A stretch of 64,000 nucleotides of DNA from Pedobacter steynii (GCF_900103665.1 NZ_FNGY01000004.1:1-64000), one strand, 5' to 3'. Shown: positions 45,201 to 53,370, counted from the first letter of the stretch. The notes: generated by a model from the letters alone, not told the origin. Program-made: numbers and translations.

Positions 45201-45348
45201 ACAGAACCTCGTTACGTTCAGCAAGTATAGCGGCGCGAATCCTCAGGCAAGTACCAATGATGGTTTTTCTGTGCTCACTCCCGGACGTGATTTCACCAGT
45301 TACCCGCTGCCAAGAGTCATTACTGCCGGAATTAACATGACTTTTTAA
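42223..45348 (+). CDS. SusC/RagA-family TonB-linked outer-membrane protein
   Basis: 1,041 residues. A signal peptide (to about residue 29, FIYAQ) is followed by a CarboxypepD_reg-like domain (LKITGKVTDLGDGGPLPGVSVKVKN). Next come the TonB-box region (EVIVIGYGTRQKKDLTGSIS) and the plug, with VQVRGAGSIGA-like and LKDASSTAIYGSRGSNGVIVITTKKG. A 22-strand barrel follows, ending in F (MTF). It takes up rhamnose-containing oligosaccharides with the SusD partner 18 bp downstream. Separate transcript from the catabolic genes, but with the same upstream motif. Confidence 0.95.
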   Translation: MNKKNLIGLLKKGIGLMCCLCLLSTFIYAQHLKITGKVTDLGDGGPLPGVSVKVKNSTTGTVTNTSGTFALEAARGAILVFSYIGYASKELTIADNSPVNVALSAQNDQLSEVIVIGYGTRQKKDLTGSISTISASQIKDLPVSSIDQKMVGQIAGVQITTPTGAPGGGVNIQVRGAGSIGAANSPLFVVDGFAISNTGGQTYNPLNVLSPDDIESVTVLKDASSTAIYGSRGSNGVIVITTKKGKAGVPEVNVNSYIGSAQVPQKGRPKVLNGTEYAQFRKDIITDDFASRGLVATDNDIPAEFRNPSQYGEGTNWYDAVLRTAMQNSVDASIRGGSEQTKYSASINRLEQEGTVRYTDYKRYSLNFNLQSELSKKFNVGISLAPSGGTQHRSGFESGQRDVLTRALWLSPLVPITDAAGKRTVFITSPGAIGAGNPLNTLEFAGTKADYFRGLATAFAEYQIIDGLKAKYSFNLDYTNNSSFAFSPTFVIGETGNPKPNLSIPGSNTAQNTNTNWLSEFTLGYDKTFGMDHRINAIVGYTAQKERYNGYSFGATNYPDDLIKTINASTLLNGASAGVEKWSLISYLARVNYTFKDRYLFTGTIRSDGSSRFGASVRYGTFPSGAFAWRASEEAFLKNVKWISDLKLRTSYGRTGNFNIGNYSYASGIGSANYSFGGQLASGRASGSIANENLTWENSDEFDLGLDFSVFNSRLNLTADFYNRITSSLLLNVELPLASGFSSATVNLGKVRNRGFEFGLTSKNLTGAFTWNTNFNISFNRNIVLELNPGNNNAPIYSGRSGEGNYTHISQVGKPLGQFFGFVFDGIYQNAGELASQPKHNSSIVGSVRYKDIDGNGVIEAVKDFTVIGNSQPDFNYGITNNFGYKNFDLNVLIIGSQGGQIMKTGNEFLTNIDGVFNVDRKVLNRFRSPSNPGDGLVPTTVNGRTLYREVNSQWIEDASFLRIQNITLGYNFKQKFISNSRFLKGLRLYGSIQNLVTFSKYSGANPQASTNDGFSVLTPGRDFTSYPLPRVITAGINMTF

Positions 45349-45366
45349 CCTTAAAAGAATTTAACA

Positions 45367-46884
45367 ATGAGAAATCAATCGAAATATATAATCATCGCCC
45401 TCCTGTCCATCGCCATTTCAGTTGGCGGATGTAAAAAGAGCTTTTTAAATCAGGAACCGGAATCCGGTTTAACAGATGCCAATTTCTGGAAAACAGAATC
45501 AGACCTCAAACAAGGTGTTGTAGGCGCCTATAGCAGCTTACGTGGAATGGGAACATTCAGTTATTGGGTTTTTGGCGAAATGCGTTCTGACAATACGACC
45601 TTCCAGTACAACGCGCCACAAAGAGGCCAGGAAAACAGGGAGCTGGTAGACCAACTGCTGGTAAACTCCACCAACACCCTGATTCAGGACTATTGGAGAG
45701 ATTGTTATGTAGCCATTTCCCGCTGTAACGATGTATTGAACAATGTTGGAAGAATTGAAATGCCGGATGCCGCTAAAAGTCAGGCCACAGGAGAAGTAAA
45801 ATTCCTCCGTGCGTTCCATTATTTCAACCTCGTAAGGCAATTTGGTGGAGTCCCTTTGCGTCTGGAAGCGATCAAATCGCCTACCCAGGCACCTTCAAAA
45901 GGCAGGGCTTCAGTAGATGAAGTTTACGGCCAGATCATCACCGACCTGACGGATGCCGCCAATGCTTTACCTGAGGTGGGCAGCTACCCTGCTTCGGAAA
46001 AAGGAAGGATCTCAAAAGGTGCTGCGAATGCGCTTCTGGGAGAAGTATATATGACACAGAAAAAGTTTGGAGAAGCCTTAATTGCTTTGAGAAAGGTGAC
46101 CGGATATAGTCTTCTATCCGCTTATAAGGATATTTTCCTGACCACAAATAAGAACAATGCAGAGTCTATATTTGAGATACAATATTATTCTACCGCAGGT
46201 ACAAACTTGTCTAGTAACTTCATGTATCAGTTTGCACCATTCAATTCCGGAACAGCCGTAACTAATGATCCGGGAACAAACCTGAACTTCAACAGCGGCT
46301 GGAACACCCCTACTACAGACCTGATTGCGGCCTATGAGGCAGGTGATTTACGCAAGGACGTTTCCTTAGCAGAAGGTTTTACCAGCAGCGCTGGATTTGT
46401 AGCGGTACCCTATGTTAAAAAATACAACCAGGGTTTTGTACAGCCAGGCCAGACCAACGTTAACTTTCCCGTAATCCGCTACGCTGATGTGATGCTGATG
46501 ATTGCGGAATGTTTAAACGAGCAGGGCTTTGTGCCTGATGGGGAGGCATTTGGATTACTCAACCAGATCAGAAAACGTGCCGGTCTTGCGGTAAAGAGCT
46601 TTGGAAATCCGATCCCTGCATTGAATGTAAGCAACCAGGCGGAATTCAGAACTGCGATGGATCAGGAACGCAAGGTAGAACTTGCTTTTGAAAATCACCG
46701 CTGGTATGACCTTGTGCGGACAGGTACTGCCATACCGGTATTGACTGCCCATGGACAAAGGGAAATTGTCAAAAACCCAAGTCAGTTCCCTGCCGGATCA
46801 TATCAACCAACGCAAAATAAACTATTGCTGCCTATACCACAACGGGAGGTTAACCTCGATAATTTAGCACAGAACCCGCAGTAA
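45367..46884 (+). CDS. SusD/RagB-family nutrient-binding lipoprotein
   Basis: 505 residues. The lipoprotein signal ends in SVGGC. The family N-terminus is FLNQEPESGLTDANFWKTESDLKQGVVGAYSSLR, and VKFLRAFHYFNLVRQFGGVPL is the hallmark TPR segment. FPVIRYADVMLMIAECLNEQ and ERKVELAFENHRWYDLVRTG lie near the C-terminus. It sits on the cell surface as the lid of the SusC channel and binds the glycan, here presumably a rhamnose-containing polysaccharide or glycoside. Confidence 0.95.
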   Translation: MRNQSKYIIIALLSIAISVGGCKKSFLNQEPESGLTDANFWKTESDLKQGVVGAYSSLRGMGTFSYWVFGEMRSDNTTFQYNAPQRGQENRELVDQLLVNSTNTLIQDYWRDCYVAISRCNDVLNNVGRIEMPDAAKSQATGEVKFLRAFHYFNLVRQFGGVPLRLEAIKSPTQAPSKGRASVDEVYGQIITDLTDAANALPEVGSYPASEKGRISKGAANALLGEVYMTQKKFGEALIALRKVTGYSLLSAYKDIFLTTNKNNAESIFEIQYYSTAGTNLSSNFMYQFAPFNSGTAVTNDPGTNLNFNSGWNTPTTDLIAAYEAGDLRKDVSLAEGFTSSAGFVAVPYVKKYNQGFVQPGQTNVNFPVIRYADVMLMIAECLNEQGFVPDGEAFGLLNQIRKRAGLAVKSFGNPIPALNVSNQAEFRTAMDQERKVELAFENHRWYDLVRTGTAIPVLTAHGQREIVKNPSQFPAGSYQPTQNKLLLPIPQREVNLDNLAQNPQ

Positions 46885-46936
46885 ATTAGCGCAGAATCCT
46901 CAATAAAGACATTAGCGCTCTCTTTTTAGGTTAATT

Positions 46937-46970
46937 ATGCTGGCAGTTGTGGCGACTGTCAGCATTTTTT
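46937..46970 (+). terminator. Intrinsic terminator after susD
   Basis: ATGCTGGCAG (46937-46946) pairs with CTGTCAGCAT (46956-46965) through one G-U wobble, with a 9-nt loop and a T6 run. It separates susCD from the rhamnosidase transcript. Confidence 0.85.
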
Positions 46971-47020
46971 GCATCCAGGCAGATCTATAACACAGCTTTG
47001 TGACCTTCATTACGCCCCTA

Positions 47021-47036
47021 ACAGGACAGTACAGGT
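47021..47036 (+). promoter_or_regulatory. Putative GntR operator, copy 3 (upstream of the GH78 gene)
   Basis: ACAGGACAGTACAGGT, two ACAGG half-sites 10 bp apart, 55 bp before the gene. Its last base begins the TTG of the predicted -33 element, so a bound protein would block or contact RNA polymerase. Confidence 0.68.
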
Positions 47037-47066
47037 TGCTAATCACCGCTAAGGGATTTATTATTG
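47036..47066 (+). promoter_or_regulatory. Predicted Bacteroidetes promoter of the GH78 gene
   Basis: TTG (47036-47038), 20-bp spacer, then TATTATTG (47059-47066), seven of eight matches to TAnnTTTG. The spacing is as expected for the major sigma factor of Bacteroidota. Transcription should start near 47070, giving a leader of about 20 nt. Confidence 0.6.
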
Positions 47067-47091
47067 TAATAAAACACATAACTTTAGACTA

Positions 47092-49776
47092 ATGAACCTT
47101 TATTTCAAGAAATCTCTTTCCTCATTCCTTCCCATACTATTTGTAATGCCATCAATAGGACAGGTAAAAGCGCCATTATCTGCTAAACCTGCGGCCTTGC
47201 AATGTGAACACCTTGTCAATCCGATAGGCATCGATGCGCCAAAACCACGTTTATCCTGGTTGATGACCGATACCCGTCAGCATGCCAAACAAACGGCTTA
47301 TCGCATTGTGGTTGGAAGGGATTCGGTAGCGGTCAGTAAAAAGAAGGGGAACTCCTGGGATTCAGGGAAGACAAATTCCGCGGTTGCACTGCTAAACTAT
47401 GCCGGTGAACCTCTTGATGCGTTTACTAAATATTTCTGGACGGTAGAACTCTGGGACAAAGACGGAAAATTGGCAGGTCATGCGCCGATCGCAAGTTTTG
47501 AAACCGGTATGACCACTGCAGATCATTGGAAAGGTGTCTGGATCAGTGATGGAAATGATGTCAATAAACGTCCTGCCTCCTATTTCAGAAAAACATTTGA
47601 ACCTGCAAAACAGGTTAAATCTGCCAGGGCATATATTGCTGCAGCAGGGTTATATGAGTTGTACCTGAATGGCAAAAAAGTGGGCAATCACCGTCTGGAC
47701 CCCATGTATACCCGTTTTGACAAAAGAAATCTATATGTGTCTTATGATGTGACCGCTCAATTGCAAAAAGGCAGTAACGCCATTGGTGTACTGCTGGGAA
47801 ATGGCTGGTACAACCACCAGGCAATAGCCGTATGGAATTTCGATAAAGCGGCCTGGAGGGCAAGACCTGCTTTTTGCATGGACCTGAGAATTACCTATAC
47901 AGATGGAACAACAACCGTAATTACTTCGGATAAGGACTGGAAAACCAGTTTAAGTCCCGTTATATCGAATAATATCTATACTGCCGAACATTATGATTTC
48001 CGTCTGGAACAACCGGGATGGAATACCGCAGATTTTAACGACCATAAATGGGACCCTGTGGTGATCAGGAAAGCGCCTTCGGAATTAGTGGTCAGTCAGG
48101 CCATGCAGCCCATCCGGAATGTGAAGGAAATTCCGGTCAAATCGATGAAAAAGTTCGATGATACGACTTATGTTTTTGACCTTGGTCAGAATATATCCGG
48201 TGTCACCAAAATCAGGGTTAAGGGAGCAGAAGGAACCATTCTTCGTTTAAAACACGGGGAACGCCTGTATGGCAATGGCAGAGTTGACCTTTCCAATATT
48301 GATGTTTATTACCGTCCCAAAGATCAAACCGATCCTTTTCAAACAGATATCCTAACTTTATCAGGAAAAGGGGAACTGGAATTCATGCCTAAGTTTAACT
48401 ATAAAGGTTTTCAATATGTAGAAGTCACCAGCAATAAACCCATTCAACTGAGCAAGGAAAGCATTACTGGTTACTTTATGCACAGCGATGTGGCTCCAAA
48501 AGGCAAAATCAGCTCTTCTAATCCATTAATAGACCGCTTGTGGTGGGCAACCAACAATTCTTATTTATCCAACCTTATGGGCTATCCTACCGATTGTCCG
48601 CAAAGAGAAAAGAACGGCTGGACTGGCGACGGACATTTCGCCATAGAAACAGGCCTGTTTAATTTTGACGGGATCACGGTTTATGAAAAATGGCTGGCAG
48701 ACCATAGGGATGAACAAAAGCCAAATGGCGTACTTCCGGATATTATTCCTACCGGAGGCTGGGGTTATGGAACGGCAAACGGAACCGACTGGACGAGTAC
48801 TATAGCCATCATTCCATGGAACATTTACCTGTTTTACGGGGATAGTCAACTGCTGGCAGACAGCTATGGAAGTATGAAAAAGTATGTAGATTACATTACG
48901 CAAATCAGTCCGAATGGACTGACTACATTTGGCCGGGGGGATTGGGTACCGGTTAAATCGAAATCAGACCTGGAATATACTTCCTCTACCTATTATTTTG
49001 TGGATGCAACGATTCTTTATAAGACCGCGAAATTACTGGGCAAACAAGCGGATTATGAGCATTACCTTAAACTGGCTGAAAAGATTAAAACCTCCATTAA
49101 TGATAAGTACTTTAATGCTGAAACCGGAATTTATGCTTCTGGTGTACAAACAGAATTAAGTGTGGCCTTACAATGGGGACTTGTACCTGAAGGGCTCAAA
49201 CTAAAGGTTGCAGAGAACCTGGCCAAAAGAGTAGCGGCAGACGGCATGCATCTGGATGTTGGTGTACTTGGCGCCAAGGCGATCTTAAATGCGCTCAGCG
49301 ACAATGGACAGGCAGAAACGGCCTACAAATTAGCCGCACAGGACACCTACCCTTCCTGGGGATGGTGGATTGTAAACGGAGCCACTACCCTTTATGAAAA
49401 CTGGGACATCAAGGCGGAAAGAGACATCTCTTTAAACCATATGATGTTTGGGGAAATCGGTGGCTGGTTTTTCAAAGGGTTGGGTGGTATCCATCCGGAT
49501 GAGCAGCAGCCTGGCTTTAAGCGGATCCAGCTCCGCCCTAATTTTGTATCAGGACTGGATCACTTCAGCGCTGAACATGAGGGCCCTTATGGTAAGATCA
49601 TTTCCGCATGGAAAAGATCAGGAAATAAGGTAATTTATACGGTTACCATTCCCGCCAATTCCGATGCAGTGGTTAATTTTCCTATAAAACCCGGTAAAAA
49701 AGTATATCAAAATGGGAAGGTTATTGCGCCGAAAATTACGCTCGGTGCTGGTGTGTATCAATTTGAAATTGCTTAA
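47092..49776 (+). CDS. Alpha-L-rhamnosidase, GH78 family
   Basis: 894 residues with a signal peptide (to about residue 24, PSIGQ). Domain order follows GH78. An N-terminal beta domain (ALQCEHLVNPIGIDAPKPRLSWLM) is followed by a carbohydrate-binding-like domain (SARAYIAAAGLYELYLNGKKVGNHRLDP). The (alpha/alpha)6 catalytic barrel has the conserved acidic region YPTDCPQREKNGWTGDGHFAIE, and a C-terminal domain ends the protein. It releases L-rhamnose from glycosides in the periplasm or at the surface. It follows susCD and carries its own promoter and operator-like site. The product feeds RhaT. Confidence 0.95.
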   Translation: MNLYFKKSLSSFLPILFVMPSIGQVKAPLSAKPAALQCEHLVNPIGIDAPKPRLSWLMTDTRQHAKQTAYRIVVGRDSVAVSKKKGNSWDSGKTNSAVALLNYAGEPLDAFTKYFWTVELWDKDGKLAGHAPIASFETGMTTADHWKGVWISDGNDVNKRPASYFRKTFEPAKQVKSARAYIAAAGLYELYLNGKKVGNHRLDPMYTRFDKRNLYVSYDVTAQLQKGSNAIGVLLGNGWYNHQAIAVWNFDKAAWRARPAFCMDLRITYTDGTTTVITSDKDWKTSLSPVISNNIYTAEHYDFRLEQPGWNTADFNDHKWDPVVIRKAPSELVVSQAMQPIRNVKEIPVKSMKKFDDTTYVFDLGQNISGVTKIRVKGAEGTILRLKHGERLYGNGRVDLSNIDVYYRPKDQTDPFQTDILTLSGKGELEFMPKFNYKGFQYVEVTSNKPIQLSKESITGYFMHSDVAPKGKISSSNPLIDRLWWATNNSYLSNLMGYPTDCPQREKNGWTGDGHFAIETGLFNFDGITVYEKWLADHRDEQKPNGVLPDIIPTGGWGYGTANGTDWTSTIAIIPWNIYLFYGDSQLLADSYGSMKKYVDYITQISPNGLTTFGRGDWVPVKSKSDLEYTSSTYYFVDATILYKTAKLLGKQADYEHYLKLAEKIKTSINDKYFNAETGIYASGVQTELSVALQWGLVPEGLKLKVAENLAKRVAADGMHLDVGVLGAKAILNALSDNGQAETAYKLAAQDTYPSWGWWIVNGATTLYENWDIKAERDISLNHMMFGEIGGWFFKGLGGIHPDEQQPGFKRIQLRPNFVSGLDHFSAEHEGPYGKIISAWKRSGNKVIYTVTIPANSDAVVNFPIKPGKKVYQNGKVIAPKITLGAGVYQFEIA

Positions 49777-49899
49777 AGAGCTGCTTCTATGATGAATTAT
49801 CAGTTAACTCAATCAATATAAGATGCAAAAAATGAAACACTTAAGTTTAAATAAATAGCAGGAATGAGGAATGGATATCTAAGTATTCAAAAAAGCTTA

Positions 49900-49907
49900 T
49901 ATATTTG
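49900..49907 (+). promoter_or_regulatory. Candidate -7 promoter element of efp
   Basis: TATATTTG, exact match to TAnnTTTG, 27 bp before the efp ATG at 49935. It overlaps the open-frame extension of efp and so argues against a longer protein. Confidence 0.5.
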
Positions 49908-49934
49908 GGCTCAAATTTTACAATTTATATTTTT

Positions 49935-50495
49935 ATGGCAAAGGCATCTGAAATTAAAGTAGGAAATATTTTACGTTTCAACAACGAACTGGTAACAGTT
50001 ACTGAAATCTTACATCGTACACCAGGTAAAGGTGGAGCTTTCTACTTAGGTAAATTTCGTAACATTAAAACAGGCAAAATCGTAGAAGCCCGTTTAGGAA
50101 CTGATGAGGCAGTTGAAATTTGCCGTGTAGAAACTAATGACTATCAATATCTATATGAAGAAGGTGATTATTTTGTAGTAATGGACAATACCTCTTTTGA
50201 GCAGTTCAGCGTTGCAAAAGCCCTATTCGGACCATCAGCGAAATTTATAAAAGAAGGAATGGATGTGATCGTTTCTTTCGAAAGTGAAGAACCAATCATG
50301 GCTCAGGCACCAAACTTCGTGGAACTGGAGATTACTTATGCAGAACCTGCGGTTAAAGGTGATACTTCTTCAGGCGCTTTGAAAATGGTAACTACCGAGA
50401 ACGGTGTGGAACTAAAAGTACCTTTGTTTGTCAACCAGGGTGATAAAGTAAAAGTAGATACCCGCACGGGAGAATACGTAGAACGTGTAAAATAA
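49935..50495 (+). CDS. efp: Elongation factor P
   Basis: 186 residues starting MAKASEIKVGNIL; ten extra codons upstream overlap the promoter. It promotes peptide-bond formation at polyproline stretches on the ribosome. The modification loop is HRTPGKGGAFYLGKFRN with the tip lysine Lys32. The OB domains II and III follow, ending in DKVKVDTRTGEYVERVK, the C-terminal signature of EF-P. No EpmA/EpmB or EarP gene is in the window. It stands alone between the rhamnose locus and a transposase-family gene. Confidence 0.96.
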   Translation: MAKASEIKVGNILRFNNELVTVTEILHRTPGKGGAFYLGKFRNIKTGKIVEARLGTDEAVEICRVETNDYQYLYEEGDYFVVMDNTSFEQFSVAKALFGPSAKFIKEGMDVIVSFESEEPIMAQAPNFVELEITYAEPAVKGDTSSGALKMVTTENGVELKVPLFVNQGDKVKVDTRTGEYVERVK

Positions 50496-50517
50496 GGGTA
50501 GTATTTTATAATACTAT

Positions 50518-50559
50518 AAATAATGGGGTTTAAGGTACGAACTTAGACCCCATTATTTT
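50518..50559 (+). terminator. Intrinsic terminator after efp
   Basis: AAATAATGGGGT (50518-50529) pairs with ACCCCATTATTT (50547-50558), extended inside by TTAAG/CTTA pairing to about 17 bp with a 7-nt loop. A-rich before and T-rich after, so it can also serve the convergent gene. Confidence 0.85.
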
Positions 50560-50569
50560 GGAATACAAA

Positions 50570-51457
50570 TTATAGCTGTTCTACTTCTTCGATGGAAAGA
50601 CCAGTGGTTTCAGCAATCAATTCAACTGAAATACCTGCTTTTTTGAGATTTATAGCGATTTCTAATTTTCCTTCCAATTTTCCTTCCAACTTTCCTTCCA
50701 ATTTCCCTTCCAATCTCCCTTGTTCAGCTGCTTTTTTCTCTGCGTAACGAATACCGGCATTCCAATCAGATTTTGCTTTCACATCTGAGTGGTACAATTC
50801 ACGTTCTTCTTTGGTCATTTTACTCATTTCCGCAATTCTAAATATTTTTTGGAATACTCTTTTGTCCAGAAAATCAGGGATTTTATCCAAACGGCTCAGG
50901 TTCTTTAAAAGATAGAACCATTTATCCAGATCTGTGATCAGTTCGCTTTCCTTTTTATCAAAATTAGGCAATTCTAAGAACTTATACCCCATTCCTTTGT
51001 AAAAAACCTTTCCGGTATCCCTGTTGATCAAGGCAATATTGTGCAGGTAATTGTTGTTGATATTGTTGAACTGAAACTCCATAATGCCAATCAGGTAAAC
51101 TTCTTTAAGCGGCACATCCCAATTCGATGTTCCCCTGGGCAATTGGGCACTGATGAGCCTGGACATGTAAAACACACATCTGTCCTTAAAAAACTCCTGA
51201 TCTGTACGCTGCATTTCAATGATGAAGGTTTCTCCGTCTGCACCTGTACAGGTCAAATCAAAGAGCACCTTTTTCTCTTTCGCATCTTCACCTGCATGTT
51301 CGGTAGGGCTGTAAGTGATGTCCACAACTATTTTTTCGCCTTCAAATAAGGCATTTAAAAAATCAATCATGATGTCTTTGTCCGGCTCGTTGCCAAAAAT
51401 ATGTTTGAACCCATAGTCTGTAAGCGGATCAATGTAACGGCTAGCTATATTTGTCAT
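50570..51457 (-). CDS. Rpn/PD-(D/E)XK transposase-family nuclease-like protein
   Basis: 295 residues. Family signature at the N-terminus is RYIDPLTDYGFKHIFGNEPDKDIMIDFLNALFEGE, followed by VLFDLTCTGADGETFIIEMQRTDQEFFKDRCVFYMSRL. The latter holds the PD-(D/E)XK catalytic strand (D...E-M-Q). Proteins of this PDDEXK_2/Rpn group are scattered in multiple copies in Bacteroidota and promote recombination or act as nucleases. No inverted repeats or target duplications were found. Near the C-terminus a G-K-L-E unit is tandemly repeated before a helix-turn-helix-like tail (KKAGISVELIAETTGLSIEEVEQL). Confidence 0.88.
   Translation of the reverse strand: MTNIASRYIDPLTDYGFKHIFGNEPDKDIMIDFLNALFEGEKIVVDITYSPTEHAGEDAKEKKVLFDLTCTGADGETFIIEMQRTDQEFFKDRCVFYMSRLISAQLPRGTSNWDVPLKEVYLIGIMEFQFNNINNNYLHNIALINRDTGKVFYKGMGYKFLELPNFDKKESELITDLDKWFYLLKNLSRLDKIPDFLDKRVFQKIFRIAEMSKMTKEERELYHSDVKAKSDWNAGIRYAEKKAAEQGRLEGKLEGKLEGKLEGKLEIAINLKKAGISVELIAETTGLSIEEVEQL
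50664..50715 (-). repeat. 12-bp tandem repeat encoding GKLE units
   Basis: About four imperfect copies of a 12-bp unit (plus-strand form TTCCTTCCAATT) within the Rpn gene. Unit length is a multiple of three, so copy-number change alters the length of the protein linker without shifting frame. Confidence 0.75.
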
Positions 51458-51809
51458 TCTGTTCAGTTTAAATGAACACTAAATACGACAGATCAAACCG
51501 AAAAACCTGAGAATCCAAAACAAAGTTTTCGACTGCAAAAAGCTGTATTTTAGGGCAAAACACTGGAGTGCAATGATATCACAATGCGGCTATCCAGGTT
51601 CAGGTTCAGATCCTGATAGGGGTTTAATAAAAACTCTAATTTTTCCATATCATAAATTATTTTATTGCCGTTGTTTTAAGCAATCGTTATCTTACAAAAT
51701 TCAATTTTAGAGCGCTAAGAAAAAATGATCTGGTTTAAGAAATGAGATACGTGCAATCTTGTCGCATTTGGCATTATAAATGCTTGTTGTCACCTAAAAA
51801 GTTTATAAA
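51458..51809. other. Intergenic region between Rpn and cyclase genes
   Basis: 352 bp with no conserved gene. It contains one short minus-strand frame (51550-51648, listed separately). No terminator or promoter of quality was found. Confidence 0.45.
51550..51648 (-). CDS. Very short open frame, doubtful
   Basis: 32 codons starting MEKLEFLLNPYQDLNLNLD, ending SSVLP before a TAA. The composition is protein-like and repetitive (DLNLNLD). It lies upstream of the Rpn gene on the same strand. It could be a small protein, a gene remnant or chance. No homologue is known to me. Confidence 0.15.
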   Translation of the reverse strand: MEKLEFLLNPYQDLNLNLDSRIVISLHSSVLP

Positions 51810-52583
51810 ATGAGTTTACCGCGCATTGTTGATTTAAGCAAGACCATTGAGAACAGAAATAAAAAAGACCATCCTATCATCAGGATTAAAATAAAGCATA
51901 AAGCGCATAAAAAATCGAAATGGCTGGTCAGGTTAATCGGTGGCCTGCCTTTTAGACTCTTTCCTTCAAACTTTATAGGATGGGCTGATGATACGATTGA
52001 AAAGATGGGCGTACATGCAACCACGCACATTGATGCCCCATGGCATTACAGTCCCCTTTGTGAAGGAAAGCCGGCTAAAACTATTGATGAAATACCTTTA
52101 GAATGGTGTTTTAATGATGGGATAGTGATTGACATGTCACATAAAGAAGACTTTGATCCGATAACTGCTGATGATATTCGTGAATTTCTGAAAAATAATG
52201 AATTGGTCATCGTACCCAATATGATTGTGCTGATTAAAACAGGAAGGGATAAATATACCGGCAAGGACTTCCTTTTTAAAGGAACGGGTATGAGTGCGGA
52301 AGCAACAGAATGGTTAGTGGATCAGGGTATTAAAGTAATGGGTATTGACCAATGGGGTTGGGATCTGCCGCTTAAATATATGGCTGCTAAGGCAAAAAAA
52401 GAGAACAATAATGAATTGTTCTGGGAAGGACATTTGGTAGGTACAAGGAAAGAATATATCCATATTGAACAATTAACCAATCTGGATTCATTGCCTTATA
52501 TTGGTTTCAAAGTAGCGGTATTCCCCTTGAAGATAAAAGGAGGTTCTGCAGCTCCGGCAAGAGTGGTGGCTATTTTTGAATAA
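51810..52583 (+). CDS. Cyclase-family metal hydrolase (kynurenine formamidase-like)
   Basis: 257 residues with the metal-binding motif GVHATTHIDAPWHY (H-x-x-x-H-x-D-x-P-x-H), diagnostic of the cyclase/KynB family. LIKTGRD, the GMSAEATEWLVDQGIKVMGIDQWGWD segment and the C-terminal AAPARVVAIFE also fit. It probably hydrolyses an amide or lactone with divalent metal. No tryptophan-degradation genes adjoin it, so kynurenine formamidase is not assured. The start MSLPRIVDLSKTIEN matches the family N-terminus. Confidence 0.88.
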   Translation: MSLPRIVDLSKTIENRNKKDHPIIRIKIKHKAHKKSKWLVRLIGGLPFRLFPSNFIGWADDTIEKMGVHATTHIDAPWHYSPLCEGKPAKTIDEIPLEWCFNDGIVIDMSHKEDFDPITADDIREFLKNNELVIVPNMIVLIKTGRDKYTGKDFLFKGTGMSAEATEWLVDQGIKVMGIDQWGWDLPLKYMAAKAKKENNNELFWEGHLVGTRKEYIHIEQLTNLDSLPYIGFKVAVFPLKIKGGSAAPARVVAIFE

Positions 52584-52930
52584 ACTTTAGATGTACAAGC
52601 CGCCTCCCTTTTATGCATTCCCATTTTGGCAGTGTTCGGGGGATACGGCTAGACAACACGATTCACCGCTTGGATACTTTTTCCACCGAGGTTTCACGAT
52701 TAGAAAAAGAGCCAGATCTCAAAGCAAGCTAAAGAAGTTTACTGCATTTTAATGCACTTGCTGATAGTTTCTAACCGCTTATCACTAGGATCGTAAGTCA
52801 TGAAGTCAATAAAAAGATTAACAAAATACTATAAATCTTCATATTATTTAATCTCCTACATTTAACCTGCCAATATCGGATCATAGAACCTAGCTCCGTA
52901 ATCATATAGGCCTAATTATCCCAGAAACTC
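52584..52930. other. Intergenic region with an RHS-tip remnant
   Basis: 347 bp between the cyclase gene and the last immunity gene. No intact gene. The right part carries a decayed RHS core tip (52862-52915). The rest shows no recognisable feature. Confidence 0.55.
52862..52915 (-). pseudogene. Remnant of a fourth RHS core tip
   Basis: The minus-strand frame reads LGLYDYGARFYDPILAG then stop, bounded upstream by another stop. This is the RHS tip found in the intact RHS protein (QYDYGARFYDPVIGRW) and in the two orphan cassettes, here cut off at the conserved block. It begins 15 bp after the stop of the immunity gene at 52931, the same place where the other cassettes begin. Likely the scar of a former cassette. 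Confidence 0.75.
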
Positions 52931-53335
52931 TTATAATTTACTAATCTTACTTTTTCTTAAACTAACAATCAAAAAAGCAACCATAATTATAATCCCAGAT
53001 AGAATTGAACTCAAAGAGTACCCTCTATTAAGAAAGCCTAACAATCCTTTTTCAGAAAAATGAAGTATTGGTATTCTATCAGTGAAAAACAAATAAGCTA
53101 ACTCATATAAAAACATATTGATAATTAAAAACAAAACACGTCTTTGTCCGGTTAAATATCTTTTAAGTATATAAAAAACAATAACCGAAGGTAAGAATTG
53201 TATAAATACTGCTAAAATGACCGCCGACGGAGCCATTCCAACCTCGCCGCCACTATAACCGCTATTAGCTATATAAGTCATAAAAAGGCTAATTGTCAAA
53301 ATACCTTGTAAAATAAACCAAATTACCATCCTCAA
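52931..53335 (-). CDS. Four-helix membrane protein, likely immunity protein of the adjacent orphan toxin
   Basis: 134 residues, four predicted transmembrane helices: VIWFILQGILTISLFMTYIA, SAVILAVFIQFLPSVIVFYIL, RVLFLIINMFLYELAYLFF and SLSSILSGIIIMVAFLIVSL. It is clearly homologous to the protein at 54261-54659, with the same helix order and shared blocks MAPxxVxxAVFIQFL and RxYSLSSIxSG. It follows the lipase-like cassette at 53371 after 35 bp, the position of an immunity gene. A membrane location suits protection from a toxin attacking lipids. No experimental function is known. Confidence 0.7.
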   Translation of the reverse strand: MRMVIWFILQGILTISLFMTYIANSGYSGGEVGMAPSAVILAVFIQFLPSVIVFYILKRYLTGQRRVLFLIINMFLYELAYLFFTDRIPILHFSEKGLLGFLNRGYSLSSILSGIIIMVAFLIVSLRKSKISKL

Positions 53336-53370
53336 ATATATTTTATGTTAAAAAACAAATTAATAAAGCT

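Noticed and set aside
50664..50715. Short tandem repeats considered as a CRISPR-like array
   Set aside because: Units are 12 bp, contiguous, without spacers, and lie inside a coding frame as GKLE repeats.
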